A DNA stretch of 36,190 nucleotides from Acidimicrobiia bacterium (GCA_003235475.1 QJWC01000025.1:1-36190); one strand, 5' to 3'; positions 7,881-14,607 are shown, counted from the stretch's first letter. Numbers and translations are program-made. Notes: a model not told the origin generated them from the letters alone.

Positions 7881-7997
7881 GCTAGGTTTCGCGGCATGTC
7901 ACGACCATGTCACGCGTTCCGTGTCCCTACCCGTGGCGACGAGGGCGGTGACCACCTCGGCGTCGTGAACGATGTCGTGGACGCATCGCACGAGAAC
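7881..7997 (+). repeat. direct repeat copy 1: phzF promoter and first 34 codons
   Basis: This stretch matches 8884-9000 at a constant offset of 1003 bases with no gap: 14 of the first 15 bases and 78 of the 102 coding bases agree by my count. It contains the leaderless -10 element, start codon and N-terminal codons of phzF. The methyltransferase gene lies between the two copies. Confidence 0.85.
7883..7888 (+). promoter_or_regulatory. duplicated -10 element (copy 1) before the phzF-like fragment
   Basis: TAGGTT, seven bases before the ATG at 7896. The same hexamer and spacing precede phzF itself (8886-8891). Confidence 0.55.
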
Positions 7998-8030
7998 ATC
8001 ACCCGGCAACCCCTCAACTGTGTCGCGTGA
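7896..8030 (+). pseudogene. phzF N-terminal fragment, possibly a coupled leader peptide
   Basis: A 44-residue open frame starts MSRPCHAFRVPTRGDEGGDH. Its first 34 residues match 25 of 34 in the start of the full PhzF at 8899 (MSRPCHVLRVFTRGDEGGNH), without any gap. After residue 34 the similarity ends and eleven unrelated codons lead to a TGA that overlaps the GTG start of the methyltransferase (GTGA, 8027-8030). By my count eight of the seventeen differing codons are synonymous, so both copies seem to have evolved as coding sequence for a while. A folded PhzF domain cannot be made from this. It is either a remnant of a second phzF, or a short translated leader that feeds ribosomes to the methyltransferase. 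Confidence 0.7.
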
Positions 8031-8848
8031 CCGCATACAACTGGTCCAGGCCCGTGACGGTGGAAGAGATGTACGGCGATTGGGATTGGGAGGCCGCGGT
8101 CGAGCTGGTCGGCGCGAGCCTCAATCCGCGGCAAAGCACGGCGATCTTCGACACCGTCGAATCCCTTGGGATCGGTTCCGACGATGTCGTACTGGACATC
8201 GGGGGGCGAGACGGCAGCCACGGCCTCGTCATGGCAGAGCGATTCGGGTGTCGGGTGATCTCGGTTGATCCGTCTCCTGCCAACATCGAGCAAGGGCTGC
8301 GTGCTGTTGCTGACCATGAGTACGGTCACATGGTCGAGCTGGTGTTGGGTGGCATCGAGGACATCCCGATTGGGGACGGTGAATGCGCCCTGGTGTTCTC
8401 CCGGGACATGATGAGCCATGTTGCCGATATCGACACCGGTCTTGCCGAGTGTCACCGGGTGCTCGAACCGGGCGGGGCGATGATCGTCCACCAGGTGTTT
8501 GCCACGGACCTCATGGAGCCGAGGGAAGCAGAGTATCTCTGGGCCGAGGCGGCGTCGGTGGCGGAGCGAATGTCGGTGGCAAACTTCGAGTCGGCCACCG
8601 CGAGAGCCGGATTCGCCATCGAGGGCCTCGATCTCGTCGGCTCCGAGTGGTACGAGGCGAATCAGGAGTCCGGGACGTCGCCCAATTACGCACTGCAGAT
8701 TTCGCGACTCCGGCGGAACAAGGATGAGTACATCGAGCAGATCGGGGAGGTCGCGTTCCGCGGTGTGTACGCCAATGCCCTGTGGGCTGTGTACATCCTG
8801 ATCGGCAAACTCGAGACCCGCCTCTACGTGTTGCGCTCCCATGGCTGA
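8027..8848 (+). CDS. class I SAM-dependent methyltransferase
   Basis: The 273-residue protein starts at GTG 8027, overlapping the stop of the PhzF fragment. The Rossmann methyltransferase core is at about 45-160. Motif I is VVLDIGGRDGSHG (an unusual GGRDG instead of GCGxG), the acidic end of strand 2 is VISVDPS, motif II/III is ALVFSRDMMSHVADIDTGL, and ECHRVLEPGGAMIVHQVF is the usual post-III segment. The arrangement resembles small-molecule N- or C-methyltransferases of the UbiE/sarcosine type. The C-terminal 100 residues are family-specific and unassigned. No separate Shine-Dalgarno is seen, which fits reinitiation from the upstream 44-codon frame. An alternative start would be the ATG at 8069. 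Substrate is unknown; phzF follows 50 bases later. Confidence 0.82.
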   Translation: MTAYNWSRPVTVEEMYGDWDWEAAVELVGASLNPRQSTAIFDTVESLGIGSDDVVLDIGGRDGSHGLVMAERFGCRVISVDPSPANIEQGLRAVADHEYGHMVELVLGGIEDIPIGDGECALVFSRDMMSHVADIDTGLAECHRVLEPGGAMIVHQVFATDLMEPREAEYLWAEAASVAERMSVANFESATARAGFAIEGLDLVGSEWYEANQESGTSPNYALQISRLRRNKDEYIEQIGEVAFRGVYANALWAVYILIGKLETRLYVLRSHG

Positions 8849-8883
8849 GCCGAGCGTCTCGTGGGTGGACGAGCAGCGGAACA

Positions 8884-9000
8884 GCTAGGTTTCGCGTCAT
8901 GTCACGGCCATGTCACGTATTGCGCGTCTTCACTCGCGGCGACGAGGGTGGAAACCACCTCGGCGTGATCAACGACGTCGTGGGTATTTCGTACGAGGAC
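8884..9000 (+). repeat. direct repeat copy 2: phzF promoter and first 34 codons
   Basis: The intact partner of 7881-7997 (offset 1003 bases). It continues into the complete phzF gene. Confidence 0.85.
8886..8891 (+). promoter_or_regulatory. -10 element (copy 2) of the phzF leaderless promoter
   Basis: TAGGTT, seven bases (TCGCGTC) before the ATG at 8899. No ribosome binding site lies between. Confidence 0.6.
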
Positions 9001-9690
9001 AAACAGCGGATTGCCACGGAGCTCGGGTTCTCGGAGACGATCTACATCGACTGGGTCGACGGTGAGCTCGACCCAGAGGTCACCATCTTCACGCCAGCGA
9101 ACGAGCTCCCATTCGCCGGTCATCCCCTCGTTGGCGCAGCCTGGGTGCTGTACATGCTCGGACCGCGGCCGACGGGACGGTTGCGGACCAGGGTGGGCGA
9201 CGTCGACTACGCGATGGAGGGCGACGTGGTTGCGGTGGACGCGTCGATCCCGATACTTCATCTCGATGATGTGACAGCGCTGAGAGCGTCGGAAGCCGGG
9301 ATGCCGCCTCCGGCCCGCACGATGTGCCTCGGCCTTCCCGCTGACTACCTCATGGCCGAGTACGACAGCTTCGACGACATCGCCTCGCTCGACCCGGATG
9401 ACGGCCCTTTGATGCAGCATCACGGCCTGTACGCGTTCGCCCGTGACGACGACACCGTGAGGGGCAGGTTCTTCTTCCCGAGCTCAGGCGTGAGAGAGGA
9501 TCCCGCGACCGGCTCGGCCGCAGTCGCCCTTGCGCACTACTACTCGGTCCTCGGCGAGACCTCGGGAGCGCTGACGATCCATCAGGGAGACGAGATCGAG
9601 AACCCCAGCACGATCGCGCTCCTGTGGGATCCGACCGGCACCAGGATCGGCGGCACCGTCCGCCGCGACAACGTCCTCCTCGTGAAGTAG
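8899..9690 (+). CDS. PhzF-family isomerase/epimerase
   Basis: The 263-residue protein has the double hot-dog-like PhzF fold. Marks of the family are TRGDEGGNHLGVIND near residue 12 (normally F..GNP..V), TPANELPFAGHPLVGAAWVL (catalytic-site region with GHP) and the second-half motif RFFFPSSGVREDPATGSAAVALAHYY (EDPATGSA). PhzF of phenazine synthesis isomerises a dihydro-hydroxyanthranilate; most homologues have unknown roles, and nothing else here suggests phenazines. The usual early catalytic glutamate is not obvious in DEGGNHLGV beyond Glu16 itself. The start is fixed by the leaderless promoter and by homology with the duplicated fragment at 7896. An in-frame extension to 8782 would run into the methyltransferase gene and is rejected. 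Confidence 0.87.
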   Translation: MSRPCHVLRVFTRGDEGGNHLGVINDVVGISYEDKQRIATELGFSETIYIDWVDGELDPEVTIFTPANELPFAGHPLVGAAWVLYMLGPRPTGRLRTRVGDVDYAMEGDVVAVDASIPILHLDDVTALRASEAGMPPPARTMCLGLPADYLMAEYDSFDDIASLDPDDGPLMQHHGLYAFARDDDTVRGRFFFPSSGVREDPATGSAAVALAHYYSVLGETSGALTIHQGDEIENPSTIALLWDPTGTRIGGTVRRDNVLLVK

Positions 9691-9699
9691 CGAGAATCT

Positions 9700-9711
9700 G
9701 GTCGTACGACC
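9700..9711 (+). promoter_or_regulatory. 12-base palindrome upstream of first ECF sigma operon
   Basis: GGTCGTACGACC is a perfect palindrome. Its core TCGTACGAC (9702-9710) ends exactly 42 bases before the GTG start of the sigma gene. TCATACGAT stands at the same distance before the paralogous sigma gene at 12030. It may be a shared promoter element or an operator. Confidence 0.5.
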
Positions 9712-9752
9712 GCCGTGTCGCGCACCTTTACGTGGCAAGAGGAGAACCTGAC

Positions 9753-10220
9753 GTGCTTGCAGATCGGCTACGGGTCGACAGCTTCACAGAGTTTGTCGGG
9801 GCCGCGGAACCGCGGCTGAGGCGTGCACTCACAGCGGCATATGGATCGCAAGCGGGCAGGGATGCCTGTGCCGACGCGCTCGCGTATGCCTGGAAGAACT
9901 GGGATCGCATTCAAGCCATGGCGAACCCCATTGGATATCTCTATCGCGTCGGATCGAGCGTTGCACAGAAGCCGCAGCAGAAGGTGATTCGCGGGGATTT
10001 CGACCCCGTGGTCGAACACCTGCCATGGATCGAACCCGGGCTCGGCGCGGCTTTGGCATCGCTGACCGACACGCAGCGGGCCATCGTCGCCCTCGTCCAC
10101 GCCTGGGACTTCAGTCTTGGTGAGGTCGCGGATCTCCTCGGTGTGACCAAGTCGACGGTTCAGACCCACGAGGTACGAGCTATGGAGACACTCCGAAGGA
10201 AGCTGGGGGTCAACCGATGA
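9753..10220 (+). CDS. ECF-like sigma factor, module 1
   Basis: A 155-residue protein starting at the GTG at 9753, with AGGAG about eight bases upstream. The region-2-like part is FTEFVGAAEPRLRRALTAAYG...DALAYAWKNWDRI, then NPIGYLYRVG, matching the sigma-70 region 2 helix pattern. Region 4 is LASLTDTQRAIVALVHAWDF SLGEVADLLGV, then TKSTVQTHEVRAMETLRRKLG, a helix-turn-helix that would bind the -35 element. Length and the absence of regions 1 and 3 fit the ECF group. The stop overlaps the start of the membrane protein gene (ATGA), as in a sigma/anti-sigma pair. A close paralogue in the same setting is at 12030. Which ECF subgroup it belongs to is not clear, and the region 2 signature is unusual. 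Confidence 0.8.
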   Translation: MLADRLRVDSFTEFVGAAEPRLRRALTAAYGSQAGRDACADALAYAWKNWDRIQAMANPIGYLYRVGSSVAQKPQQKVIRGDFDPVVEHLPWIEPGLGAALASLTDTQRAIVALVHAWDFSLGEVADLLGVTKSTVQTHEVRAMETLRRKLGVNR

Positions 10221-11947
10221 ACACCGTATCGAGAACGATCAAGGATGCTTACGTCGACATCGACGCATCACAGTCCGTCGTCTCGATCGAGGAGATCTTC
10301 CACCGAGCCGGACCTGTGCGACCGGTTGACGGCATGCATCCAACATCGCTTGGTCGTCGCGTGCCGGTAGATCGCGCTCCTCGTTGGGTTCCGGTGGTGG
10401 TTGCGCTCTCGTCGGTGGTGGTTGTCGCCGCCTTCGTCTTCGCTTCACTCCGAGCGCGTACGCCGGAGCCTGCGCCACCAGCGTCCTATACGACCGTCAG
10501 CAATCCGTCGGACCCAGACTCCACCGATGCGACGACGATCGACGGCGGTGCCATCGGAGTCGGAGTGTGGCAGGCGCACGAAGGACTCGGCGCCGGTCAG
10601 GTGTTCGTGTTGGATGGCGTCTTCATGCGGTTCGATGAGCCATACGCGCGTGCCCCTGGTTCCGACGAAGTGGCTGATCGGGACTCGTATGTGTGGGCCT
10701 CGATTGACGCGACCGAGTGGTCCCGCCTCGATCTCCCGCTCCCGGACGTGGTCCCGTACCCGGCGAAGTGGTACTTCGACGGTCGGACGCAGACGATGAC
10801 GGCTACGGGTCCGGTCACCTCGGACACGACCGAGAAGGATCGGGAGTCGGTGACCTTCCACGCGAGCGTGGATCGGCGCGATGGCGCGTTCGCGCTCGCA
10901 CTCTCGCCATTGGACTCGTCACTCGATCCGTCCAAGCTGGCACTGGACGACCGACTCGTGATCCCCGAGTTCGAAGTCGAAGGTCTCATTCCTGTGGCCG
11001 AGGCCTCGCCCGCGACGGCGTCCTTCGATTTCGAGCCGACCGCGCGGGGCGATCTCAGAGTGCTCTCCGGTTCGATCGTCTTCACGCTTCCGCCGGACGT
11101 TCTCGAGAGGCTCCCGGTCTCCACGACGTACGACGAGTGCTGTGATGCCGGTCCGCTGGACGACCGAAGTCAGCGTATGTACGACCACGGAGCGCTGGTG
11201 GCCGAGGTCGTCTCAGCGGTGCTCGGGTCAACGCTTCGGGTCGAGGTGCTCCTCGTGGGCCAGGACGGTCAACGGACAACGATCCATGTCGGCGAGGCTG
11301 ATCTACACCTACCTCGCGGCAGCGTTGTCCAATCGACTCCGTTCGTGCCGCTGACGATCAGACCGGTCGACTTCCGTGACTACGGCTTTGCCGTTGAGGT
11401 GCTCTGGATCTCGACAGATGGCGGAACGTCATATCGAGCAGTGCAGCCGCCGATGCTCGCGCGCTATGCGACATCGTGGGGATTCCCGGGCACGGTCGTT
11501 GCGCAGGGTGGGCGATTCCTTTGGTACACGGAGGTCGAGCTCGATGGCGAGAGCGGAATCGCTGTGTGGTCGACCGAAGATGGCATGACCTGGTCACACG
11601 TAGCTGACAATCTCCCGTGGTTCAACCACTCAATGATCCGGGTCTACGACGATGTACTGCTTGTTCCGAGCGAGTATCTCATCCTTCGTAGTTCGGACGG
11701 TCTGGAGTGGCACACTGTCGACGGTCACGGTGGAGACGACCTGGAGGTCTCCACCGGCGGTTTCGTCCTCTACGACTCCGACGCCGCGTACCTGTCTCCG
11801 GATGGAGAGGTGTGGCGGGGCATTGCGTTGCCGCCCGCGTTGGGCAGGATTTGGGAGGACTTCGACATCCGCTTCGTCGCCGACGTCATCGTGATCGACG
11901 AATTCGACACGGGGCTGACCTGGATCGGACGGTTCTCTGCGCCATAG
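10217..11947 (+). CDS. one-TM Asp-box repeat protein, putative anti-sigma factor, module 1
   Basis: The 576-residue protein has a short cytoplasmic part (1-55, with VSIEEIFHRAG), one TM helix (about 56-78) and a large extracytoplasmic region. Asp-box-like motifs (S-x-D-G-x-x-W), as found in BNR repeats of beta-propellers, occur at about 160 (SIDATEWS), 397 (WISTDGGTSY), 450 (VWSTEDGMTW), 490 (LRSSDGLEWH) and 525 (YLSPDGEVW). The only two cysteines are neighbours (DECCD, 308-309). The cytoplasmic stretch lacks the HxxxCxxC of zinc anti-sigma factors. Gene coupling with the sigma factor (4-base overlap) suggests that it holds the sigma factor at the membrane until an outside signal arrives. That role is inferred from context, not from homology. 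It is paralogous to the protein at 12491. Confidence 0.75.
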   Translation: MNTVSRTIKDAYVDIDASQSVVSIEEIFHRAGPVRPVDGMHPTSLGRRVPVDRAPRWVPVVVALSSVVVVAAFVFASLRARTPEPAPPASYTTVSNPSDPDSTDATTIDGGAIGVGVWQAHEGLGAGQVFVLDGVFMRFDEPYARAPGSDEVADRDSYVWASIDATEWSRLDLPLPDVVPYPAKWYFDGRTQTMTATGPVTSDTTEKDRESVTFHASVDRRDGAFALALSPLDSSLDPSKLALDDRLVIPEFEVEGLIPVAEASPATASFDFEPTARGDLRVLSGSIVFTLPPDVLERLPVSTTYDECCDAGPLDDRSQRMYDHGALVAEVVSAVLGSTLRVEVLLVGQDGQRTTIHVGEADLHLPRGSVVQSTPFVPLTIRPVDFRDYGFAVEVLWISTDGGTSYRAVQPPMLARYATSWGFPGTVVAQGGRFLWYTEVELDGESGIAVWSTEDGMTWSHVADNLPWFNHSMIRVYDDVLLVPSEYLILRSSDGLEWHTVDGHGGDDLEVSTGGFVLYDSDAAYLSPDGEVWRGIALPPALGRIWEDFDIRFVADVIVIDEFDTGLTWIGRFSAP

Positions 11948-11978
11948 GCGCGGGGTGCGCGCCGCGGTCGATTGGCTG

Positions 11979-11987
11979 TCATACGAT
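11979..11987 (+). promoter_or_regulatory. TCATACGAT element upstream of second ECF sigma operon
   Basis: TCATACGAT ends exactly 42 bases before the GTG at 12030. It matches TCGTACGAC at 9702-9710 in seven of nine positions, at the same spacing. It includes TACGAT, usable as a -10 hexamer. Confidence 0.5.
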
Positions 11988-12029
11988 GTGCACGCTTCAT
12001 GCCTTGTCGGGTGAGAGGAGCGCAAAGCG

Positions 12030-12494
12030 GTGTTGCCCGACGAAACCAGAGCCGACACGTTCTCATCATTTGTCGTGGACCGGGAGGAGCATCTTCGGAT
12101 CGCCCTGACGGCGCGTTTCGGGCCCGACCTCGGTCGCGAAGCGGCGGCCGATGCGCTTGCCTACGGGTGGGAGCATTGGGATCGGATCTCGGCCATGGAG
12201 AACCCCGCGGGATACCTCTACAGAGTGGGGATGAACGCGGCGAGGCGGTCGCGACGGCGGCCGGCGGTGGTCATGCCAGAGGTGTCGATCGAGACACCGT
12301 GGGTCGAACCGGGGTTGCCCAAGGCGCTCCAGTCGTTGTCGCCCCAGCAGCGCACGGTGGTGGCGCTCGTGTATGGCCTTGATTGGACCATGGCTGAGGT
12401 CGCGGAACTGCTCGACATCAGCAAGGCGTCTGTACAGAAGCATGCCGACCGGGGCATGAGCCGACTCCGGAGGACGTTGGGGGTGAGCGCATGA
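12030..12494 (+). CDS. ECF-like sigma factor, module 2
   Basis: The 154-residue protein starts at the GTG at 12030, with GAGAGGAG nine bases upstream. It is clearly paralogous to the protein at 9753: both share DALAYxWxxWDRIxAMxNPxGYLYRVG in region 2, and the WVEPGL/WIEPGL linker before region 4 (LQSLSPQQRTVVALVYGLDW, helix-turn-helix MAEVAELLDISKASVQKHAD). The DNA-recognition helix differs (KASVQKHADRGMSRLRR against KSTVQTHEVRAMETLRR), so the two factors may read different promoters. The stop overlaps the start of the downstream membrane protein gene (ATGA). Expression probably follows the TCATACGAT element 42 bases upstream. Confidence 0.8.
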   Translation: MLPDETRADTFSSFVVDREEHLRIALTARFGPDLGREAAADALAYGWEHWDRISAMENPAGYLYRVGMNAARRSRRRPAVVMPEVSIETPWVEPGLPKALQSLSPQQRTVVALVYGLDWTMAEVAELLDISKASVQKHADRGMSRLRRTLGVSA

Positions 12495-14134
12495 ATGCCG
12501 ACATCCGAAACCAGATCGAGTCGTACTACTCGACGATGATCGCGGATCAGCGCCCTGTGTCTCCCGACGAGGTTTCGGCAAGGATCCGGACGGTCCGACC
12601 GTTGCCCGGGCGTGTCGATAAGACGCCTCGTTGGGTTCCGCTCGCCGTAGCCGCCTCCGCAGCGGTGGCGGTCATCGCGGTCCTCGTCGTTCCGCTGCTC
12701 ACAAGCGCTCGAGATGTCACTCCGCCTGCGGTCACCACCACGACGACAATCTCGTCGACGACCACTTCCGTTGATGCGTCCAACCCCTACGGCGATCTGG
12801 CGTGGAGCCGAGCCGAGTTCGGGCCGCTCGAGACGGTCGTCGAGGTGGGCGGCACGTACTTCGCGATCGGCTCCCCTCCCGAATCGGCAGACGATGGTGG
12901 TCCGTATTTCTGGTGGTCGGATGACGGCACCACATGGACGAAGGATCTCCTGCCGGATTCGTTCGCACCCGCGTACTACTGGGACGACCAGCGCCAGCTG
13001 TTCGCCGTGTACGACCCCGCGCTCGAGAGCGTCGAGGACCCGACCTGGATGTCCCTCAACGTCACCCGAGTCGATGGTCGGCCACGCCTCTTCCTCCAAC
13101 CGAGCGCTGGCGAGCCATCGTTCGCGGTCGTCGCGGTCCTGCCCGACATGGAGGTGGACGGCCTCGTGCCGGTCGCGTTCTCCCAGATCGAGTACCACAC
13201 CGCGGATCGGCCTGTTGTGGCCCAGGTCGGCGATGTCCGTGTCACGACGGGCGCGATCCGATTCGAGATGCCAGACGAGGTCGTGGCCCAGCTGCCCGAG
13301 TTCGACGGGTTCTCCGTCTGTTGTGACCACGCGGACGCCGCCGGGGGTGAATCCATCGAATTCACATTCGAAGGGGAGCTGCGGTTCGAAAAGGTCTGGA
13401 AGGTGGAGGGACAGCGCCTGTCCGTCGACGTCATCGTGTACGACAGCGACATCCCACGCACGATTCATGCAGGACATGTCCTTCTTCCGGCGTCGATCGG
13501 CGTCTTCACGACGACCGAATACAGCGGCGGAGGCGACTACGCGGTGGACGTGATGTGGCGCTCGAGCGACGGCGGCCAGACCTACAAGCCGACCCAGCCC
13601 GAGCCGTTGCTCGCCATCGCGGGGGATCCAAGGACCTTCCCAGCCAACCCGCGTGTCCTGACCTTTGACGATCGCATGCTCTGGTACCTCGGTCATTGGG
13701 TCGGAGGACGCTGGGGCGTGGGAGTGTGGTCGTCAACCGACGGCCTCGAGTGGACGCTCGAGCAGTCGAATGTCGGATTCATCGACTCATCGATCATGCG
13801 AAAGGAGCGGGTGCTCGTGACGAGCCGATCAGACGGCTTGTGGGGCCTCAGCGTCGATGGTGTTTCCTGGGGCGTTGCGCCCGTGCCGAACGACTCGCTG
13901 GTGAATGTGTTCAGGGACGGGTTCGTCAACGTTCGGAGGGATGGAGTGTTCCTGTCCTCCGATGGTCTTTCGTGGCACCGCCTCTCTGTTCCCGAGGGAC
14001 TCGGATCCCCCGAATCGTGGGAAGCGCTCTTCCCCGGTTCGGCCGGCTACCGCGTCACCTTCTTCGGGAGCCTCGTGGTCATCGATGACTTCGATCACAG
14101 GGAGACGTGGGTGGCGATACTTCCTCAGTCCTGA
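12491..14134 (+). CDS. one-TM Asp-box repeat protein, putative anti-sigma factor, module 2
   Basis: The 547-residue paralogue of the protein at 10217 has the same plan: a cytoplasmic part of about 46 residues, the shared PRWVP at the membrane border, a TM helix (about 48-70), a Thr/Ser-rich linker (VTTTTTISSTTTS) and a large outer region. Asp-box-like motifs are at about 141 (WWSDDGTTWT), 356 (WRSSDGGQTY), 412 (VWSSTDGLEW), 452 (GLSVDGVSW) and 487 (FLSSDGLSWH). Again exactly two cysteines exist and they are adjacent (SVCCDH, 277-278), at the position matching CC 308-309 of module 1. Conserved patches include TIHxGxxxLP and the C-terminal VVIDDFDxxxTWV. The inferred role is membrane control of the sigma factor at 12030. 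The last 10 bases overlap the convergent 52-residue gene. Confidence 0.75.
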   Translation: MNADIRNQIESYYSTMIADQRPVSPDEVSARIRTVRPLPGRVDKTPRWVPLAVAASAAVAVIAVLVVPLLTSARDVTPPAVTTTTTISSTTTSVDASNPYGDLAWSRAEFGPLETVVEVGGTYFAIGSPPESADDGGPYFWWSDDGTTWTKDLLPDSFAPAYYWDDQRQLFAVYDPALESVEDPTWMSLNVTRVDGRPRLFLQPSAGEPSFAVVAVLPDMEVDGLVPVAFSQIEYHTADRPVVAQVGDVRVTTGAIRFEMPDEVVAQLPEFDGFSVCCDHADAAGGESIEFTFEGELRFEKVWKVEGQRLSVDVIVYDSDIPRTIHAGHVLLPASIGVFTTTEYSGGGDYAVDVMWRSSDGGQTYKPTQPEPLLAIAGDPRTFPANPRVLTFDDRMLWYLGHWVGGRWGVGVWSSTDGLEWTLEQSNVGFIDSSIMRKERVLVTSRSDGLWGLSVDGVSWGVAPVPNDSLVNVFRDGFVNVRRDGVFLSSDGLSWHRLSVPEGLGSPESWEALFPGSAGYRVTFFGSLVVIDDFDHRETWVAILPQS

Positions 14135-14283
14135 TCGTCAGAGTCCTTCGGGACGGTCATGAAGATCGTTGCGTGGCGGGCGCAAAGGGGGGTCTTGCCG
14201 TCGAGGTAGGTGACGGCGAGGCGGTCGCACTTCGCGCACTTCTTCCGTACCCCGAGCGACCACTCCGTACCCTGGTCGTTCAT
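14125..14283 (-). CDS. 52-residue zinc-ribbon-like protein
   Basis: The frame from the ATG at 14281-14283 to the TGA at 14125-14127 encodes 52 residues, including KKCAKCDRLAVTYLDGKTPL followed by CARHATIFMT. Its neighbour upstream on the same strand (14287-14535) has the same pattern: CDKC, then MLLCARHATIFMT. The shared CxKC...LCARHATIFMT strongly supports a real gene in spite of its size. CxxC with a later C and H could bind one zinc. Only three bases separate it from the preceding stop (TAG, CCC, ATG), so the two form an operon. Function is unknown; similar mini-ribbons often bind nucleic acid or a protein partner. Its 3' end overlaps the convergent membrane protein gene by 10 bases. Confidence 0.7.
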   Translation of the reverse strand: MNDQGTEWSLGVRKKCAKCDRLAVTYLDGKTPLCARHATIFMTVPKDSDDQD

Positions 14284-14286
14284 GGG

Positions 14287-14535
14287 CTACCGGCCCGATG
14301 ACGCGACAGGGGCCGCGACGGTGCGGGGTGCGTCGGTGTCCATCCGCTCGAGCGTCATGAAGATCGTCGCGTGGCGTGCGCAGAGGAGCATGCCGAAGTC
14401 ATCATTGGTGATCGCATCCCTGTGGCACTTGTCGCACGGTGGGCGACGCGCCCGCAAGAAGATTGGGTCTCTTTCCATATGGATTGGATCGGCATCTCGC
14501 GACGCTGCCAAGAGAATGGTTCGCGCACTCAGCAT
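14287..14535 (-). CDS. zinc-ribbon-like small protein, paralogue of the next gene
   Basis: Up to 82 residues from the ATG at 14535, or 63 from the ATG at 14478 (MERDPIFLRARRPPCDKC...). The core, PPCDKCHRDAITNDDFGMLL then CARHATIFMTLERM, matches the 52-residue protein downstream in its spacing of CxxC and CARH, and in the run LCARHATIFMT. The tail (DTDAPRTVAAPVASSGR) looks unstructured. Start choice is uncertain: GGAGGG lies about 11 bases before the longer start, and nothing convincing precedes the shorter one. It is divergent from the acyl-CoA synthetase gene. It is a probable single-zinc protein of unknown function; the tandem duplication makes it likely that both products are used. Confidence 0.65.
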   Translation of the reverse strand: MLSARTILLAASRDADPIHMERDPIFLRARRPPCDKCHRDAITNDDFGMLLCARHATIFMTLERMDTDAPRTVAAPVASSGR

Positions 14536-14574
14536 GTGAACTAGTCACCCTCCACACGGCGGCTGCGCCTTCCC

Positions 14575-14580
14575 TAGCAT
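14575..14580 (+). promoter_or_regulatory. putative -10 element for the acyl-CoA synthetase gene
   Basis: TAGCAT, 27 bases before the ATG at 14608. GAGGGAG at 14594-14600 provides a ribosome binding site seven bases before the start. Confidence 0.45.
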
Positions 14581-14607
14581 CGCCTCATCGAGCGAGGGAG
14601 CCGTTGA

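Noticed and set aside
7337-7897. N-terminal extension of the META lipoprotein frame
   Set aside because: It is antisense to the VOC gene; the lipoprotein signal and AAGGAG place the start at 7336.
7881-9000. Insertion sequence or composite transposon around the methyltransferase
   Set aside because: The flanking direct repeats are diverged coding sequence of phzF, without terminal inverted repeats or a transposase.
10490-10560. Extracytoplasmic linker of the module 1 protein considered as a lipoprotein or sorting signal
   Set aside because: No cysteine or sorting motif; it is simply a Thr/Asp/Pro-rich linker after the TM helix.
12218-13696. 492-codon minus-strand open frame across the second sigma module
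   Set aside because: Low-complexity Arg/Asp/Gly composition, no motif, and antisense to two genes supported by paralogy.
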